Assembly (NCBI GenBank): GCA_900708905.1
Contig: CAADRB010000008.1
Coordinates: 2,128,997-2,192,996, forward strand
From: Hymenolepis diminuta
Lineage: Eukaryota > Platyhelminthes > Cestoda > Cyclophyllidea > Hymenolepididae
Direction: 5' to 3'
Length of the DNA stretch: 64,000 nt
The notes beneath the pieces were generated by a model, which was not told the origin of the DNA, did no database searches, and saw only the letters and a program-made list of their open reading frames with translations. A program made the translations under genes and the position numbers. Positions 37,161-51,965 of the stretch are shown in pieces (within the stretch, counting starts at the first letter, position 1; every line of letters starts with the position of its first letter).

Positions 37161-40100
37161 AGTTCCTTTTGTTTTTAAGATAAGTGATAAGCATTAAGCA
37201 TTCATCAGTAATCCCAAACTTTACTCATCAGAGTGACAGCACGTGATCTGCAAGATATTTTTCTCTTCCATAAATTCCGGGTTTCACGTTCCCTTTTTCA
37301 GCGATCGTCCACAAAATTTAAACGGTGTTTAATAAAGTTCATTATACAAATATTTAAAGGGAAAAAATGTATGGAGGAAGTAAAAAATGTGTCTTTCTAA
37401 TCACGCTTCCCTTACTTTAATGCAGTCCTTATGTAAAGCTCATTTGTATCTCTAATGAATTAGAACTGGTTTTGTGAAATTCAAGATTACAACATTGCAC
37501 ATAAATACAAGCACCTATTTATTAAAATGGATATCTGATAACATTAAATACTGTTTTAAGGTTAAGCTAAAATCTTTAAGGTCCTAAGTAGTGGTACAAT
37601 TACAACTTTAGCTCTGAAGAAGTCTCTGAGTTTCAGAACGGAAATATTCAAATGCCATCGTTCCTTCTCTCCAGTGCTAATATGATTGAAATTCAGAGAC
37701 CTCTCTATCCAAACATCATTTGATTTCTTTTGATCGAAAAACCCTATCAGAAAAGTAACACTTCACCCATTAATCATGCTGATAAAATGTTAGAAGTTTT
37801 GATTTTGAAATGAAGATTATCGAACTATCGGATTTCATTTCATCATCAAACTTTCATTATTCTGCACACGCCGCTCCAGCACTCCTTCCTGTTGTACCCC
37901 CGAATTGATTCGTCACAGTCTTCTGACGTAGATAACACCCTACAGTGCGTGTGCCTTTGTGAGTGTTGCCTGTCGGTACAGCTTGTCAGTAGTTTTCACC
38001 ACTCACTCTCTCATCATCTGCTTTAGTAGCTCGTTTCCAGCTGCAGCCTTTCACGCATCATCCATTACGCCCTTGACTGTTCCCCTACACTCCCTCTAAC
38101 CTAACATCAACAACCATCCGGTTAATTCATGGGGCTGCCAGCCCGCTTGGGCCTTGGTAACTATAGTCAGTCATCGTGTGTGAAGTAGGAGTAATAATGG
38201 GATGCAGTCATCCTCCCCTACTTTCCCACTTCATGTATCACCCTACCCTCTCCTCTTGACAATTTTGACTTCACGCAAAGAGCTGTAACTGATGATGTGG
38301 TAGTACCATGGTAGAGTGGAGCCGGGTTCATCAGTTGTGATATGGGCCACCATAAATAATGGTGGATGGATTAGTCAGTAAGCCCTTTGTGACGATAGGA
38401 CGAGTTGAGTCATATTCATAACAATATTAGCTTTTATTTTTATTTAATGGCTGCGTTTTATTGTGAGAAACGTTCTACTTCCACTGAATAGCGCTTGAAC
38501 TAGTCAGAGGTCTGAGTTATTTTGGGGTAATATTAAATAGTTACTAAAGTAATTTGATATATATATATATATATATATCTAATTTGATTTTTTGAGTTTA
38601 TGGGAACTATGAAACACGATTAGACTGATATCTAAGTAACAAAAACATAAATTAACTTGCATTTCCAAGTCAGAATTAACGAGATCGATGGTCGTCAATG
38701 TACTTTCTTTGATGTGGAAGGATAATCGCACTGATTAATTCCGATTAACAATTGGTTTGGTAAAACGCAAAAGTCTTGCCGGAGCAAATCTAGTATATGC
38801 GTTATATTTAGTCTATTTAAACAGAAGGCCAAATCCAAGATGCGATATGAATTTGGAATACTTTATTTACTAAAAGGGATGAAAAAGAAAAAATAGAATC
38901 TCCAATATTGGAGCCAAAATTTATGCGTAACTCTGGTTACGGTACTGTGTCCCTGAGATTTCGAGTGTTCGGTTGCAGCTTAGATATTGAGACTAAAAGA
39001 TTAGAAGAATTCGGTTTTCAAGAGCGAAGAATTACATTCATTTGCATTTTCATAGTCTCAATAAGCTCAAATTTGTTCTATTGTATAAGAAATCGTACAC
39101 TCGAAATGGCCAAGTTTGAACAATTGCATGGAGTACCACTTCCACTTTTACGGTTATAGAATCATTTGCTAGTGTACACTTTCAATATTTTTTCTCTTGT
39201 AGTGGCAGTGATGGGAGGATGAAACCGGCTATTGACTCCGTAATACCTTTTCTCTATCCGAGTTGAGTTTAGCACTTCCTTTGGGAATTTTCTTCTATTT
39301 GGTTGTTGGATCGATATTCTGACCTTTGAATACGATTTGTCCCGTTATTAAACAGCCTATTTATTTTACTCCCTTAAAAGTGTGAATTTAGTGCATTCTG
39401 CTTTCAGAGTCATGAATTTAAGAACCAATTTCTTATTCTCCTTTGAGCAATGTTTATTGCGTTAGTTTGGAGAAATGACAAATGTTTAATAATAGATAGT
39501 AAATTTCTTGTAAATTGTCTTCCAATCAAAAATTATTTACCCTGTAGATTTGATAATAGTACAAACTTTGCACTGGAAATGATTATTATAACTCCATCTC
39601 TCTCCACACCTTTTGCTCTTTGTGGTCTTGAAATTCGGCAAAATTTCGCCTGTAGTTTATGAAGTACAGTTGAGTTCTTATTTATGGACTTCTTATTAGT
39701 AAGTCTTCAAAAAACTTGTTCTTTTTGAGGCAGGGGTATTTTGCAACCCTTCTTCCTTCTTGAGCGATATTATTCCTTCTTCTTAGGGTTTTGTGAATGA
39801 ATAGTTTTCTCCAGTGTCGTTCTAAATTTACTTTAATCTTTCGGGTAAAACTGTAACTAGTACACATCTCATAATTTATTCAACAAAACTACAATGTAAC
39901 GAACACCGACACAGAGTTACACGTGTCATTCACAATGTGTTCTCAATTCAATACCGTGGCCTGTCTTATCCCACCATCTCTTATCGCAACGGTTCTCATC
40001 GCACAACTTTAGAGTGGCTCTCACGCAGAGTTTTATGTGTCCTCATTTGACACGTGTGTCCGAATTTCATACCCCTCTTGCAATATTAGTGTCTCTTTAG

Positions 40101-43100
40101 GCCTGGACAGTACGCGTATTGCATTCTCTCAAGTTAGAATAACGGTGACAGTCGGAGAAGTATAGGGTAAGAGTCGTGTACAAGAACTAACTACTTCGAA
40201 TTAGGAAATATAACATAGCCATTTAGGAATGACTGAACAAGGGGATACGTAAACACATCAGGAGGGTACACTAACCCAAAGAAGAAGGCCATGACTTTTA
40301 TTTATTTGAAGAACATTTTTATACAGCTGGGAATATACAGAGTTCGTTTAAGAACAGTTTCGTTCGTTGCGCCAGGATACCGAAATTATTGCTAATCAGT
40401 GACAGAGAAATTGTCTTCTCTGTTTGTGTTTTATTTTAAAAGCTTTTAACTCGAAATATATCATTTAACACTTGTGTGCCGGCAGTGCAGTAGTCAACTC
40501 TCTCATATGATCTTCAAGAAATGTGTCTGAATGTGTGTTTCTCACAAGAGTAATTTCAGGGCTTTGAATGATTCTGACAGATGGGGAAATCTTTTTGAAC
40601 CCTCATAATTATGTAAAATCGGATTAATTCGTAGGACAGTCACCCTTCTAGCTTTACAGCCCACGCCAAAATACAAGAAGAAAGAAGGTTGTGTAGGAAT
40701 CGTTGAGAGATTTATTCACAAAGGGCCAGAAAATTGTTCACACGCTGATAAGCTTATTTCCTCAAGAACAGCTCCATATTGATAAATCAACTTTTTCGCA
40801 ACAAATTGAAAAAATTAGAGCTTGTAAACATTTCTTTGGCAGGTAAATTATTGTCTGCGCGGTGTATAATGTTTTGACAATCACTTTTAATAAAAATATG
40901 AATTCTATTCTAGAGCCTTCCTCCATTCATCAACTGAAATTGATTAAACGTTAGGTTTTAGATTAGCCTAGCATTATTTGAGAGGAAGGTCTTGGATTAT
41001 TAAATAGATTTTAAGGGAACAGTAGTCACTGAAAATCAAATTTGAACCCATTTTCTTTGTAAATAAATAATTTCGTTGATTTTCCTTCGGAAGCTCGATA
41101 AGGACGGGAGGACGTGCCAAATTCCAAACCTACTTAGCGTCAAATTTAGAAAAAAATTCTATTGAGTTGTAATACATCGTGCAAATGGGTTTGAAGACCG
41201 TTTCCATCCTTCATTGTAATTTCCAAATACTTCAACATATGAAGTAGCTGGCTTTCGTTTTGGCCACTCTGATTCATCTTTAGGAGACGAGCAAGGTCGT
41301 TTGTCTGACTTGAAATTTGTGTATGAACTCGGTATTAAGAAATGGGTCATAATCATTACTTATAAGGAATTTTGAGGACAAGTTCACATAGGTAAGAAAG
41401 ATCGGAACCTTCAAAAGGGGCCATTTTGGGAATTTGTGGTGTGGTAGCGAATGATAATCATTTGATGTTAGCCATTAAAATAGCGAAATACTTTGACATG
41501 AGTATAATGAGGGTTACTCGATTAGGCGACCTACCTCCTACTCAACTTCAATTTGCAATACCGGCGTAAAATTCTGACTTCGGTGAGGTCAGCAGCGAAC
41601 ATCATAGGGATTTTAATCGATCTAATTAATCACCCATGTCTAGACAAGTCTAGACGTGGGTTGCATTTTCTTGATAATGAGAAATTTCCAGATTTGAAGA
41701 GGACTGTAATAAAGGGAAGCAAATTTAGGAAATGGCCAAGTTCCCACGTACTACTACTTTCTATTAATTATAACTGCCTGGATTGTACTGATAGTGTCAC
41801 TAAATCGAATTAATTTAAGTATCACGTAAATCATGGACTGTCAAGACGAAGCATTCTGGAAATGTCATTTTGCATAGCACGCCACATATCAAAATAAGGT
41901 CTTGCTTTCAACATTCTTTCTAATAAGAACAAATAGTTACACTCAGAAAAATGTTTAAATAACAGTTTGTGGCGAAATAACTGAATGACAGCTAGTTAAT
42001 CGGAGAGGCACCAAACTATCTTCTATCTTCTTAGATGAGATTAAGGAGACCCTTGATTTAAGCATTAAATAAGAGGATGACATGGTTTAGATACTTATAA
42101 TCGCCCCATTTCTGGATACTTTAAATCCCACAATAGAACCCACCCTTCTGATTAAGATCATAAATTCAGGAAAAATGATGTTTTAACGAAAAGGATTTTC
42201 TTAATTAAATTTCCAGAAATCCGTAGAAGTTTATAATAGCTGACGCCTGAAAAAAAGATAATTTTGAAACGAGTTTTCACATTTGATCCCATCTGTTTCA
42301 AGATACATTAAACAACAAAATCTCCTTTTTAGTTCGAACCTATAGGTCTGGATATTGCTCTATCAGATTTCGCTGTCAACATACTGAAGTCAGCCTGATC
42401 TGATTTGTCGATCACACATTTAGCATGACCCAACAATGTTCTCTTCAATTCTCAATTATAAATATCCCCACAGGTTCTCTCAAAATCGCGCTATCTTTGA
42501 CACTTTAACACACCACTTCCTGCGCAATGCCATTACACTCCGCTGTTACACGATTATTTCATTGACTACAGGCTCAGAACTCTTTGATTTCCTCTCCGTC
42601 TGTCAGTTGTCGTTGCTGCTCCTCAATGAAACTTTTATCAGTTGTGTCCGTCATCCTTCTTACTACTACAGTCCCCAACCATCTCTCGGATTTATCAACG
42701 AATCAGTAAAAATTAATCCCCCGCTGAAAGTACATACATACTCATTTATCAACGAAAATAATTTCATTTGGCTTTGACTAGACTTTTCAAAATATTGTCT
42801 CAATTTCTCATGGACCTTTCAAAAGTCAGTTTAAATTTCAAATTCGTTACTATTTCACATAGAAGAGCGTTCATTTACGAGAATCTTTGAGGTATTAAAT
42901 TATAGTCATATGAATCTCGCATTTGGTAAACGGATAAAACAGAAATACGGATATTCCTCCTCGTCATAAATATTGATATTAAGTTTTAAAGGAGACTAGA
43001 TATTTATTCTAGTCATTTAAATTTAAAGATCGTTTCTCTTTTCTTTGGCCTGCTCTTGCCCTTTACAAGATACATATGAATTGAGGTAGCAAGACTACTC

Positions 43101-46100
43101 CGGGGGTTAAATCAGTTTGTAAAAACACTATGAATACCGTTGACATAACTTGGGAGACAGTTCACAGAGGTTAAACATTAAGACTTCATAAACAAAAATT
43201 ATACCCCTTATGAGAATACTATGCTACACTAACTGTACTCGGGATATTCTAACTTAATTATCTACTCTTTATTGACTCCCTCCTCATTTCATATCTTATT
43301 GAACTCGTTTGCTGTTACCCTTACACAGATGCTTTTTCTTGATTAAAACTTTCATATTTTGCAGTGTCATGAGCAATGATAAAGTCATTATTTAAAGATG
43401 TCCAACTTATTCAAGCGTGGTCAAAATGTCACCTTTCAGAATATCATATTCATCACTGACGCTTATGATTAGAGTTAGTCTAATCCCCGAGACACAACTA
43501 ATGACGTAAATTCCGAGCATTAATGAGCACTAGAAGGTTATAAGTTAATGCTGACATGTTTTAGATGCTAAGCAGTATAATGAACGATATCCAAGTCCAA
43601 GCGTCTGCTTTATTTTGACAGAAACAAAACTTTACTCTTAGTTGAACTTTATATTTTTTCACTACTCAAACGAGCAGGATGTAAACCAGCTCTTTTACCC
43701 GATATATCGATATATCAATAGAAGAAGCGATCCGTTGATGTGAGAGTTTTTTGCTCTAGCCACATGCATAACCGCCCGAATTTCACACAAAAAGGAGCGA
43801 AATTCATTCTTTTTCTCACGTACTCAGGTCTAACCCTTCAAGTGTTGCTAATAGGCTTTGAATTTACTCACCTTCTCACCGCCTGCCACAACAATAAGAG
43901 GTCCGTTTTTACTTCTTTAAAGTGCCGAGTTTTTGAGAGTTGATAGGGGTAAATTAGAGGCATGTGCAGAAAATATTATCTTTGAGCTCTAGAGAACGAG
44001 AGACTTATGTTTTCTGGACAAACGCAAAACGTGCAAAAACAAACAAGTAGTGTGGTGTAGTGTGGTATATCTAATTAAAATGTAAAAGTATGTCTTTTAT
44101 GATTTTCGCATCGGACATATTAAGAATAATTTATTGTCGTTAATTAGACACCAACTGTATCATGAATTATTTGTAAACAGAAAATTACAACCGAGGTATT
44201 AGGAAGAAGGAAAAGTTAGTAGCAGTAATCCGCGGACATGTAGTTCTTGTCATCGAAGTCGACGATTGTATGAAAGAGCTGTTCCCCCAGTAGAAGTGAA
44301 CGCATTTTGGCATCAATTTGTTCATATTTTCTCAACCATCTGATGACATTCATTTCTAATCCTACTTTATAGCCGAACTCTTCGTCCTCGGTCACTTAAC
44401 CTTATCTTCCTTCTTATAACTCCAGGTTTGGAGGAATTACTAGGACTGAGGACGCCGTAATAGGCGGTATATGAGAATAGCACACTTCAAAATTAGTATG
44501 CTTTCAGAAATGTACTATGATAAAATTTTCAGGTCTGCTTTAAAGAGGTCTGTCAAAAAGCTAGGATGTCGAAAACATAGTTCAACTCAGACACAGCTTA
44601 CATTAATTGTTTCGGGATGAACAATAGACACTGTCACCGTATAGTTGATAAAACGTATCCGAGCACATTCCACTCTAACATTGTGAACAAATCTGTCATT
44701 GATTTGGCGGCGGCTTTAATCACGTGGAAAGGTTATAATCCCAGAAAATCAAATGCTACTTTAGTAAACTCTCTTGTAGTTACTTCACTTCTTTCTTCCT
44801 ACTTATTCTGAGTCTGTGAGTATCTAGCCATACTACGGTGGCTGTGTAGCTTCATTGCTGGAACATTATGAATGAATCATATCAAAGGGTATATCCGTTT
44901 CCATTTCCCGAATAAAGATTCCGTTTATCCATTGTTCTTAAGGGATATAACCGAAAAGTTGATTAAAGTACCGCGAATTAACTCAATATATAATGAGATC
45001 CCTAATTGTCCGGATTCGAAAACTTTATATGAATTTTTATTCAGTATTTAAGTAGACTGAATAAAAATTACTACTGCTTCGGTTCCCCTAGTCATATAGG
45101 ATGGGCTTGTAAGTTTCTAAAACACTGAACTACTTTATAACCTCATCTAATGAGATCAAATTTTAAAAAAAGATCAGAGGAAAGGAAGATTCAGATGATG
45201 AGGTTTGACATTTTTGGTGAATCTTGTCCAGAGTTGGTTAAAATATTCAGTAATTTAGTATCCAACTTCTGTTGAAATGTTCCATCCTCTTCCTTCAGAG
45301 TTTAATATGCTCCTCCACAAAAGAGACTCCCAAAGTTGGATTAGTCTTACTTTATCAAGGATTGTGGATGACTAACTGAAATTTTTTTTATTAGGCGTGA
45401 TACATTCAGAAATTAATCAATTGAAGTCATAGCAATTCGGTTTATTTGCAGTACAATGATTCTTTTATCAATCCGAAAGCATTAGATCGTACTAGAAAGC
45501 CTTGTTAAACGTTGTCTAGCCCAAATAACTACGAAAAATTTGAGTAAGGCGGCCAGTTGAGCAAATTTGACAATGTCGCACATTTAGACAAAGGAAGAAT
45601 CGATGGCGTAAAAAAGCCTTAAGACTATCTTGATCCCATAAAATGGTTTATATTCAGACCCAGAACTGCGAGTTATTCACACAAAGGAAAGCATGTTATA
45701 AAATTCATAAGATCAGAAAAAAAATCAAGTCAAATACAAATGAATAATCATAAAACAATACTCAACGATTTATCTAATCTATGCTATGTTAAAACTGTAA
45801 GCTGCAAAATGACATATGATCAAGTGCCGTCTCAACCATTGGAAAAAGTGAAGTGAGATGGTAGGACTAATTCTTCCTGATTAAACAATACCGGTCAATA
45901 AGGCTGAATACCGTAGGCAAGCATTTGCTGCAATACAGAGGACGATTCGTGGAAGTTGAATTTTAGAAACTGAATTGCTCATTTAGTACATACTGTACAA
46001 TCCTAGTCCAAAACTCAAATGAGAACTAATACTTTCACGTTGCTCTCTGTATCCTTTTGATTTCTTCTCCTTTATTAGATCCTCTCTTTCGTTATTTGAT

Positions 46101-48084
46101 GGCTTCCTCGATGCTTTCCACAACTAAGAATCGCAAATTTTTTGTCTTACTGTAATCATAAAAATAAACACAATACAAAGTGATCGAGAAATAATTCATC
46201 ATTTAAAGCATCTAATAATTTGTTATTGCAGTAAAACGTCAGAGCATCAGAAGTTATATTTGATTTATGAATAAGCACTAGTTTCTTAAAGATCTCGAGA
46301 CTCCGCTTTGGAGCATGTGACCTTGACCTTTATCTAAGGGCTGCAGATGGACGGTATTTGGATCGATCCGCAGTAATTCTTCATAATTTTGTTGAACTTT
46401 TAAACATTTTTCAGGAAGTTACTTTCCCCTCATCCTGTTCATGGCTTGCAAAACTGGATGTCTTCAAAATTAATAGATCATAATTAGTAATCTGGGTTGT
46501 TATTTTTCATCTGACGGTGGTGGGATTTTTGATTAATGTGAGGCAATACAGAGAGAGGGAGAGATGGACTAATTAAAGCTATTGCTATTAATCGCCATAT
46601 TAGCACCCAACAGTTGTCTTCCTCTTGACACTATATCTGTCGTCATTTAATCAACTTAGTTGGGACGTTAATTGATTGAATAATTAGGATTGCCTGAGTT
46701 ATCTGCCTAGTAAAGTTATCGAGTACAGACCTAGAAATCTGTTGAATTGCCACTTATGATCAGCAGTTATTTTAGCGAGTTCCTACTTGAGTTCTTTGCA
46801 ATTTACCTTTCTGCGAAATGGCTGTATCGAGTTGAAATTGATTATGAAGAAGGCAAATTAAATGAATATAACTTGGTTTCTTGTTTTATTTAGTGATTTA
46901 GATCCACTCGAATAGATTCGTATCTCAACGTCTTTTATTATATATAAGCCTGTTCGCACATTCTTTCACGTGGAGGCTAGATAGCAGTCATGTTTGTTAT
47001 TTCATATGGAGACGTGTCTATTCGATTTGACCTCGCCCTTTAATCCTTCTCAATTTCGTCCAAATGTAATATCAGATATCCGTATTTCTTTGCCATTCTT
47101 GAGTGTTGTATAAGATTAATCGCCCAACTTTTATGCTACGTAAGTTCAAAATGCATTTTTAATTATCCTTTCAAGATTTGTAACGTAACATATATTTAGG
47201 ATGACAATCATGTACCATTCCACTTTCATATTACCTTCTTAAACAGGAAAATAAGCCAAATTCTTGGATTATGTATTGATAAACGACGAAAACAAGCTCT
47301 TCCAAAATATTCAAATTAATTTTGCAATTGAATTGATCTACAATTGAACTTTCCTATTTTAACAAATAAAATCTAACCCAAAAAAAGGTCTGAGAGATGA
47401 AAATTGGACGTATTCGGAAATCTGTGCGATATATTGCCATCTTCAATCTATCATGGAATCAATTGCCACTTTCTACAATCAGTCTACTTAATGTTGAGGT
47501 TAAACATTTAGCAAAAAACTGGGGACAAGATTCTGATGTTTAGCTTTTGGAGTATCAGGTCATCCTTCTAAGAAGAAAATAGACAATCTAGTGATTTTAG
47601 GTGAAATATTTCGATTTAGTTTATTTGGTATATCTTCCACATAATGGCATATATTCCATCTCTTTTACGTAAACAAAAGGAAGAAACTCTTAAAATTGTC
47701 GTTTTCTGAATACATAAAGGATTAATTTCTTTAAATTTAGCATTATACATTTATCATTTATCTTTGTTGTTACTCAGACTCGCACGAAAACTCCTGCTAT
47801 TATATCACTTGTTATACCAATTAAGTTATCTTATATTTTTCTCCGGCTCTAAATAAAATAAGATAGAGACCGACGATGACTCAGTTATTTGAAATAAATA
47901 TAAATAACACCACTCCCAAAATCTTCTTCCAAAACATGAGCGAAATCGGCAAGGAAGTGATAGTAGCAAAAATTAGTCGCTTCCCGGATACAGAATCTTT
48001 TCCATGTGGATAGTAGTTTCATTTAATTCCCCCTGAGTTTAAAATCTCGACATTGTGGAGGTCTGCAAAGTTCTAGGCTAGGAT
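37161..48084. other. Gene-free region with scattered repeat-like DNA
   Basis: No open frame here has a recognisable domain. Slightly GC-richer patches near 37860-38400, 39900-40200 and 42450-42720 interrupt AT-rich DNA and may be old insertions. An (AT)11 tract lies at 38557-38578. I see no RNA gene or spliced gene model. Confidence 0.45.
38557..38578. repeat. (AT)11 microsatellite
   Basis: A perfect 22-base alternating AT run. Confidence 0.95.
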
Positions 48085-48245
48085 ACTGGCTGATGGACAT
48101 CCAACTAATGGATTAATCAACCGTAATGATTAGCAACGATCAGGAAACCGGTGGCGAAATACCAGTTCCTCTTCAGAGAGGCTTCAGAACGTTGCCCATC
48201 TATTCGAGATGCATGTTGGATAAAAATCCCCTCAGAAGGGTCAGG
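48085..48245 (+). repeat. SINE-like element, diverged copy E
   Basis: The stretch GGTGGCGAAATACCAGTTCCTCTTC followed by AGAGAGGCTTCAGAACG aligns with copy B (GAGTGGCAGAAATCTAGTTTCTCATC, then TGAGAAGCTCCATGACG). The following ATGTTGGATAAAAATCCCC also aligns. The tRNA-like head is not recognisable. Confidence 0.4.
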
Positions 48246-48335
48246 ACTAAAGTAAGGACATGTAGCATTCTACCTCATTGACTCATAAATCTGTCTATTC
48301 TAGTAATAATATTATCATTTTTTGATGGCTTATCA

Positions 48336-48490
48336 ACAAACAGAAAAGCAAAATCAGTCAGCTTCCTCATTGTACCTCGAATCATCCTCTTCACCAAACC
48401 CGAGTCCGACGCTTTCTCCCTTTCCTTTCCATTTCCCAATTTCTCTTCCCACTTCTTCCCCCTTCCTTCTTCTACGTTTGTTTGTTTCTG
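48336..48490 (+). repeat. Interspersed repeat R3, copy 1
   Basis: AAATCAGTCAGCTTCCTCATTGTACCTC followed by a pyrimidine-rich block of TTTCC/CTTCC strings matches the copy at 63365-63520 in order and spacing. No coding frame on either strand makes sense. Confidence 0.55.
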
Positions 48491-49781
48491 ATCCAATTTA
48501 ACCGTTGATCTTCTGATTTTGGAAAAAGCTGTTGCATCTTGCTAAGCTTTGCGGAAAATCATTAGTTTTGACAAGGGGATATTTCTAAGACTAACTCTTA
48601 AAATAACTCTACTGTCGGAAGTGGTGCTAATTTGTTGGTGACCAACCCACCTCCTTAAATACTGCTCATACAGAAGAATCGCGATCCAGTTCTCCTTTTA
48701 TAAATATATTTTAGAAGATCCTTGCTATAGATGTAGTCTTGATAATCAATGCACATAGTTATACTTCAATGTTGTAAAATAGCTGTTCTTTATCATCGTA
48801 GAGTGAAAGGGAGGGCACGCAGCTAGACTATGACTCAACCTCTACTGCCCTCCTATTCACAACATTAGCAAATAAGGGGAGATATGGCGTGTTAACAGGC
48901 TTGCTGGGCCCGGATGGCTACCGACATACACAGCTGGATGGTTGAACGAACACGCGCGCCCTTGGGTGTGGTTCATATACATCCATGTGATATCTTCTCC
49001 TCATTCGTCACCACGATTAAATGACGCATCTCTTCCCTGACTTTCACTACCTCTCAGTTGGCCCAAAATTGTATGACTATCCAGAAGCCCAGGTTCTATG
49101 GCAATTTTATATAGCCGTTTTAACAAGCAAACTAGATGCGTGAATGTATGACTTATCTAATGTAGACTTGTCGTAAAGCTATATCTTCGCCTGAATTCAT
49201 TCGGGAGGTCTCAATGCATATACAATAGGCTATTCTTTTATTTAGGGCATTTAGAAAGGCATAGGGAGTTCATTTGAAATGGAGATTGTGCACACAGAGT
49301 GGGCTTATCCAGTGCGTTTGTCGAAAAGTCGTGTCATCCTCACCCAACATGATTGCATTAAATAGCCATTTAAAAAGTCGTGTATGAATATTGAAATTAC
49401 CACCCGGAGAATTAATTTGAATCAGAACTTACCTATATAGTTGAATACAATAGCAGCTTATTGCATGGGCTACTGGTTCTTTGTGGTTACATGACAGATT
49501 GATTTAACATTCGGATTCGATGTCTTAGCGGTAGGACCTTAGAGAAACAATACTTGTGTATCGATGAGAACGACATTGGCACCTAATTTTTCAAACCTAA
49601 ACAATTCCAGATGCGTAACTTTTAACAATTTAACCAAAAAGTTAAAAGTCAATTGAGGGATATCTTCGTTTATGAAAACAGAAAGTCAGTAGGATTTTGC
49701 CTAATATCTTTCTCTGGTCAAATGAGCTTTAATAAATAAGAATTCCAAAATATAAAAATTAAGTTAAATTTCAGTCTATTA

Positions 49782-49800
49782 ATTGATTGATTGATTGATT
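49782..49800. repeat. (ATTG)n microsatellite
   Basis: Almost five tandem copies of ATTG. Confidence 0.9.
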
Positions 49801-51834
49801 AGTATTGAAAGTAAGTCATTTAATGATAAAAGTTAATCACCACGGGAAACACGTCGAGATATTATTTGTGTTTTTTCAGAAACCGTCTCTCTGATATCTG
49901 ATCGTATTTTACAGTACGTCGCTAACTCATTTTGAAACATTTATAATTATTAAAATTTTGGGAAAATATGATGCTTGTACTTTTTATCATGTGATAGTTT
50001 AGGATATTTCTTTAAAGGAATTTACATAATGAGCTGGAATTATAGGGAAAATAACTTCTTTCACAATGACATTTGTAACTCCAATTACTTTGGTTTTATT
50101 AATCGTTCATCTATTATCTAAGTAAAAGAGAATTCTTTAAGTTAGAAATTATCAAACATAAGCCTTCAAAACATCTTCATTTTTAAATTTAAAATGGCCT
50201 TTAGGGAAATATTTCATTGGTCGCAAGGAGTCAGGTGACTAGGTCAACGAATGCGAAAATTTAGGCAATAGTAAAATTAGCGAATGGCCAATAGGGCATC
50301 TTTTTGCAATAAGCTGGAGTTTATTTTTTAAAAAGTTGCTCGGGATACGATTGAAACTAACCAATCAGTCGACGAATCAGCGGATCTGACCATTTTTATG
50401 TTCTCCATCTACAAGATCCTTTCAAAAATGGCAAAAATACGCGAAGTCTTAGCCAAATTCATCCAAACGGCAGGTGACGAAATGACAGAAGGATGACAAA
50501 GCTTTGATGCAAATTATCTGACTATTCATTAAAAGAGAAAGAGATGAAGAATTTGATTCGATGTTCCAGAGATAAATTTTTCGTACCAAACTTCACATTC
50601 CAATCTCTTTCATTGCATGCGCTTTCATTTAAACCTTTTAAAACTTAATCAGGCATGTGCATATCAAACATGTGGTGAATTTCCCCTTCCAGTCTTAGAG
50701 AATCGGAAATGATGTTGAAATAGAATAAATACCTCTCAAACCGCGCTGGCGTTTAATTTCATTTAACGAATCCATATAAACAAACATTTTCTCGGCATAA
50801 ACACCAAACATTTATCCTAAATTACACTATCCATTTCCTAACCCTTGACTCTGAAACATTCAAACCGGATCTCATAGATAAATAATCTTATACATAATAT
50901 GATTCCAGTTTTTATTTTCTTCGGTTGCATTATACTTAACTGTTTGAATAACGATTTTTAAGAACAAATGATTTCGGTTTCCAAAATCGTTGACCTGGAT
51001 TTCTACCTATTGTCTTATTGGTCTATTCGAAGAAAACTTCGAAAGGCTGGGATTTTTCACAGCTTTAACTATTTTAAACCCACTCGGGGTCTCAAAAGGG
51101 TGCTACCACTAATACCACTGATGTTGTAAATTTGTGCAGATTTATGGTAAACCACTAATCTGATTTGCACTTAGGCAGACGTCTCTCTCAGACATTCGTT
51201 CTAATTTTGATATGATCATCAGCGTTTACCCTACAGCTACTGTCTAGCCGTCTAGCCGCCACAGTACCCCACTAAGGGGGTCGTATTGGACCCTTCGAAG
51301 ATGAATATCACATCGTAGTTTACTCCATAGAAGTTGAACATCGATATGCTGGTTAGTTAATACATTGAACACTCATGATCAGGTAGCCAAAATCCGCCAG
51401 TCAGAAACACTATCGTTGTCGTTGTCCCAAATGGAAAGTCCTACGCCTAGACTGATATGTCTAGTCAGGAAATTTTGACAAGCTAGGGCATTTTTTAACA
51501 CAAGGGAGAAGGCTGATTTTCGAATGTATTCCAAGTATACATGAAAAACGGATTAACATGCAAATCCCATCAGTCAGTTGATGCTAAATGAAAATGTAGA
51601 GACTACCGAAATTCTAAAATGAGTTAAACGATTAAGTACTTGGTCTTACTGGCCTCAGCTAAACTTATCTCAATTCCTTAATAGGACTTTTTGACCTTGA
51701 AGTATGCTCATTGTTGGCTACTTGTAATGTTGCTAGTGGATTTAGTTCAGTTTTCTTCCTTCTGCATACTGAGCCCCGATTTTATATCCTTTACTATTAT
51801 TTATCATGGCATGGCAAAGGCTTTGAATATGAGA

Positions 51835-51965
51835 AAGTATCTGAACACAGAGAAAAAAATAGTTGAACCCAATAGGGCATGGCACGTGATAGGGGGTCAA
51901 GTTGAAGTCGAAAACGAAGTTAGGGTGTCAAGACTCTTAATCTGTTTGAATTTTAGAGACATTGA
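51835..51965 (+). repeat. Interspersed repeat family R2, partial copy 5
   Basis: TATCTGAACACAGAGA...GTTGAACCCAA and GGGGGTCAAGTTGAAGTCGA, then CGAAGTTAGGG...CAAGACTCTTAATCTG, match the 5' half of copy 4 in the same order. The 3' half is not seen. Confidence 0.5.
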
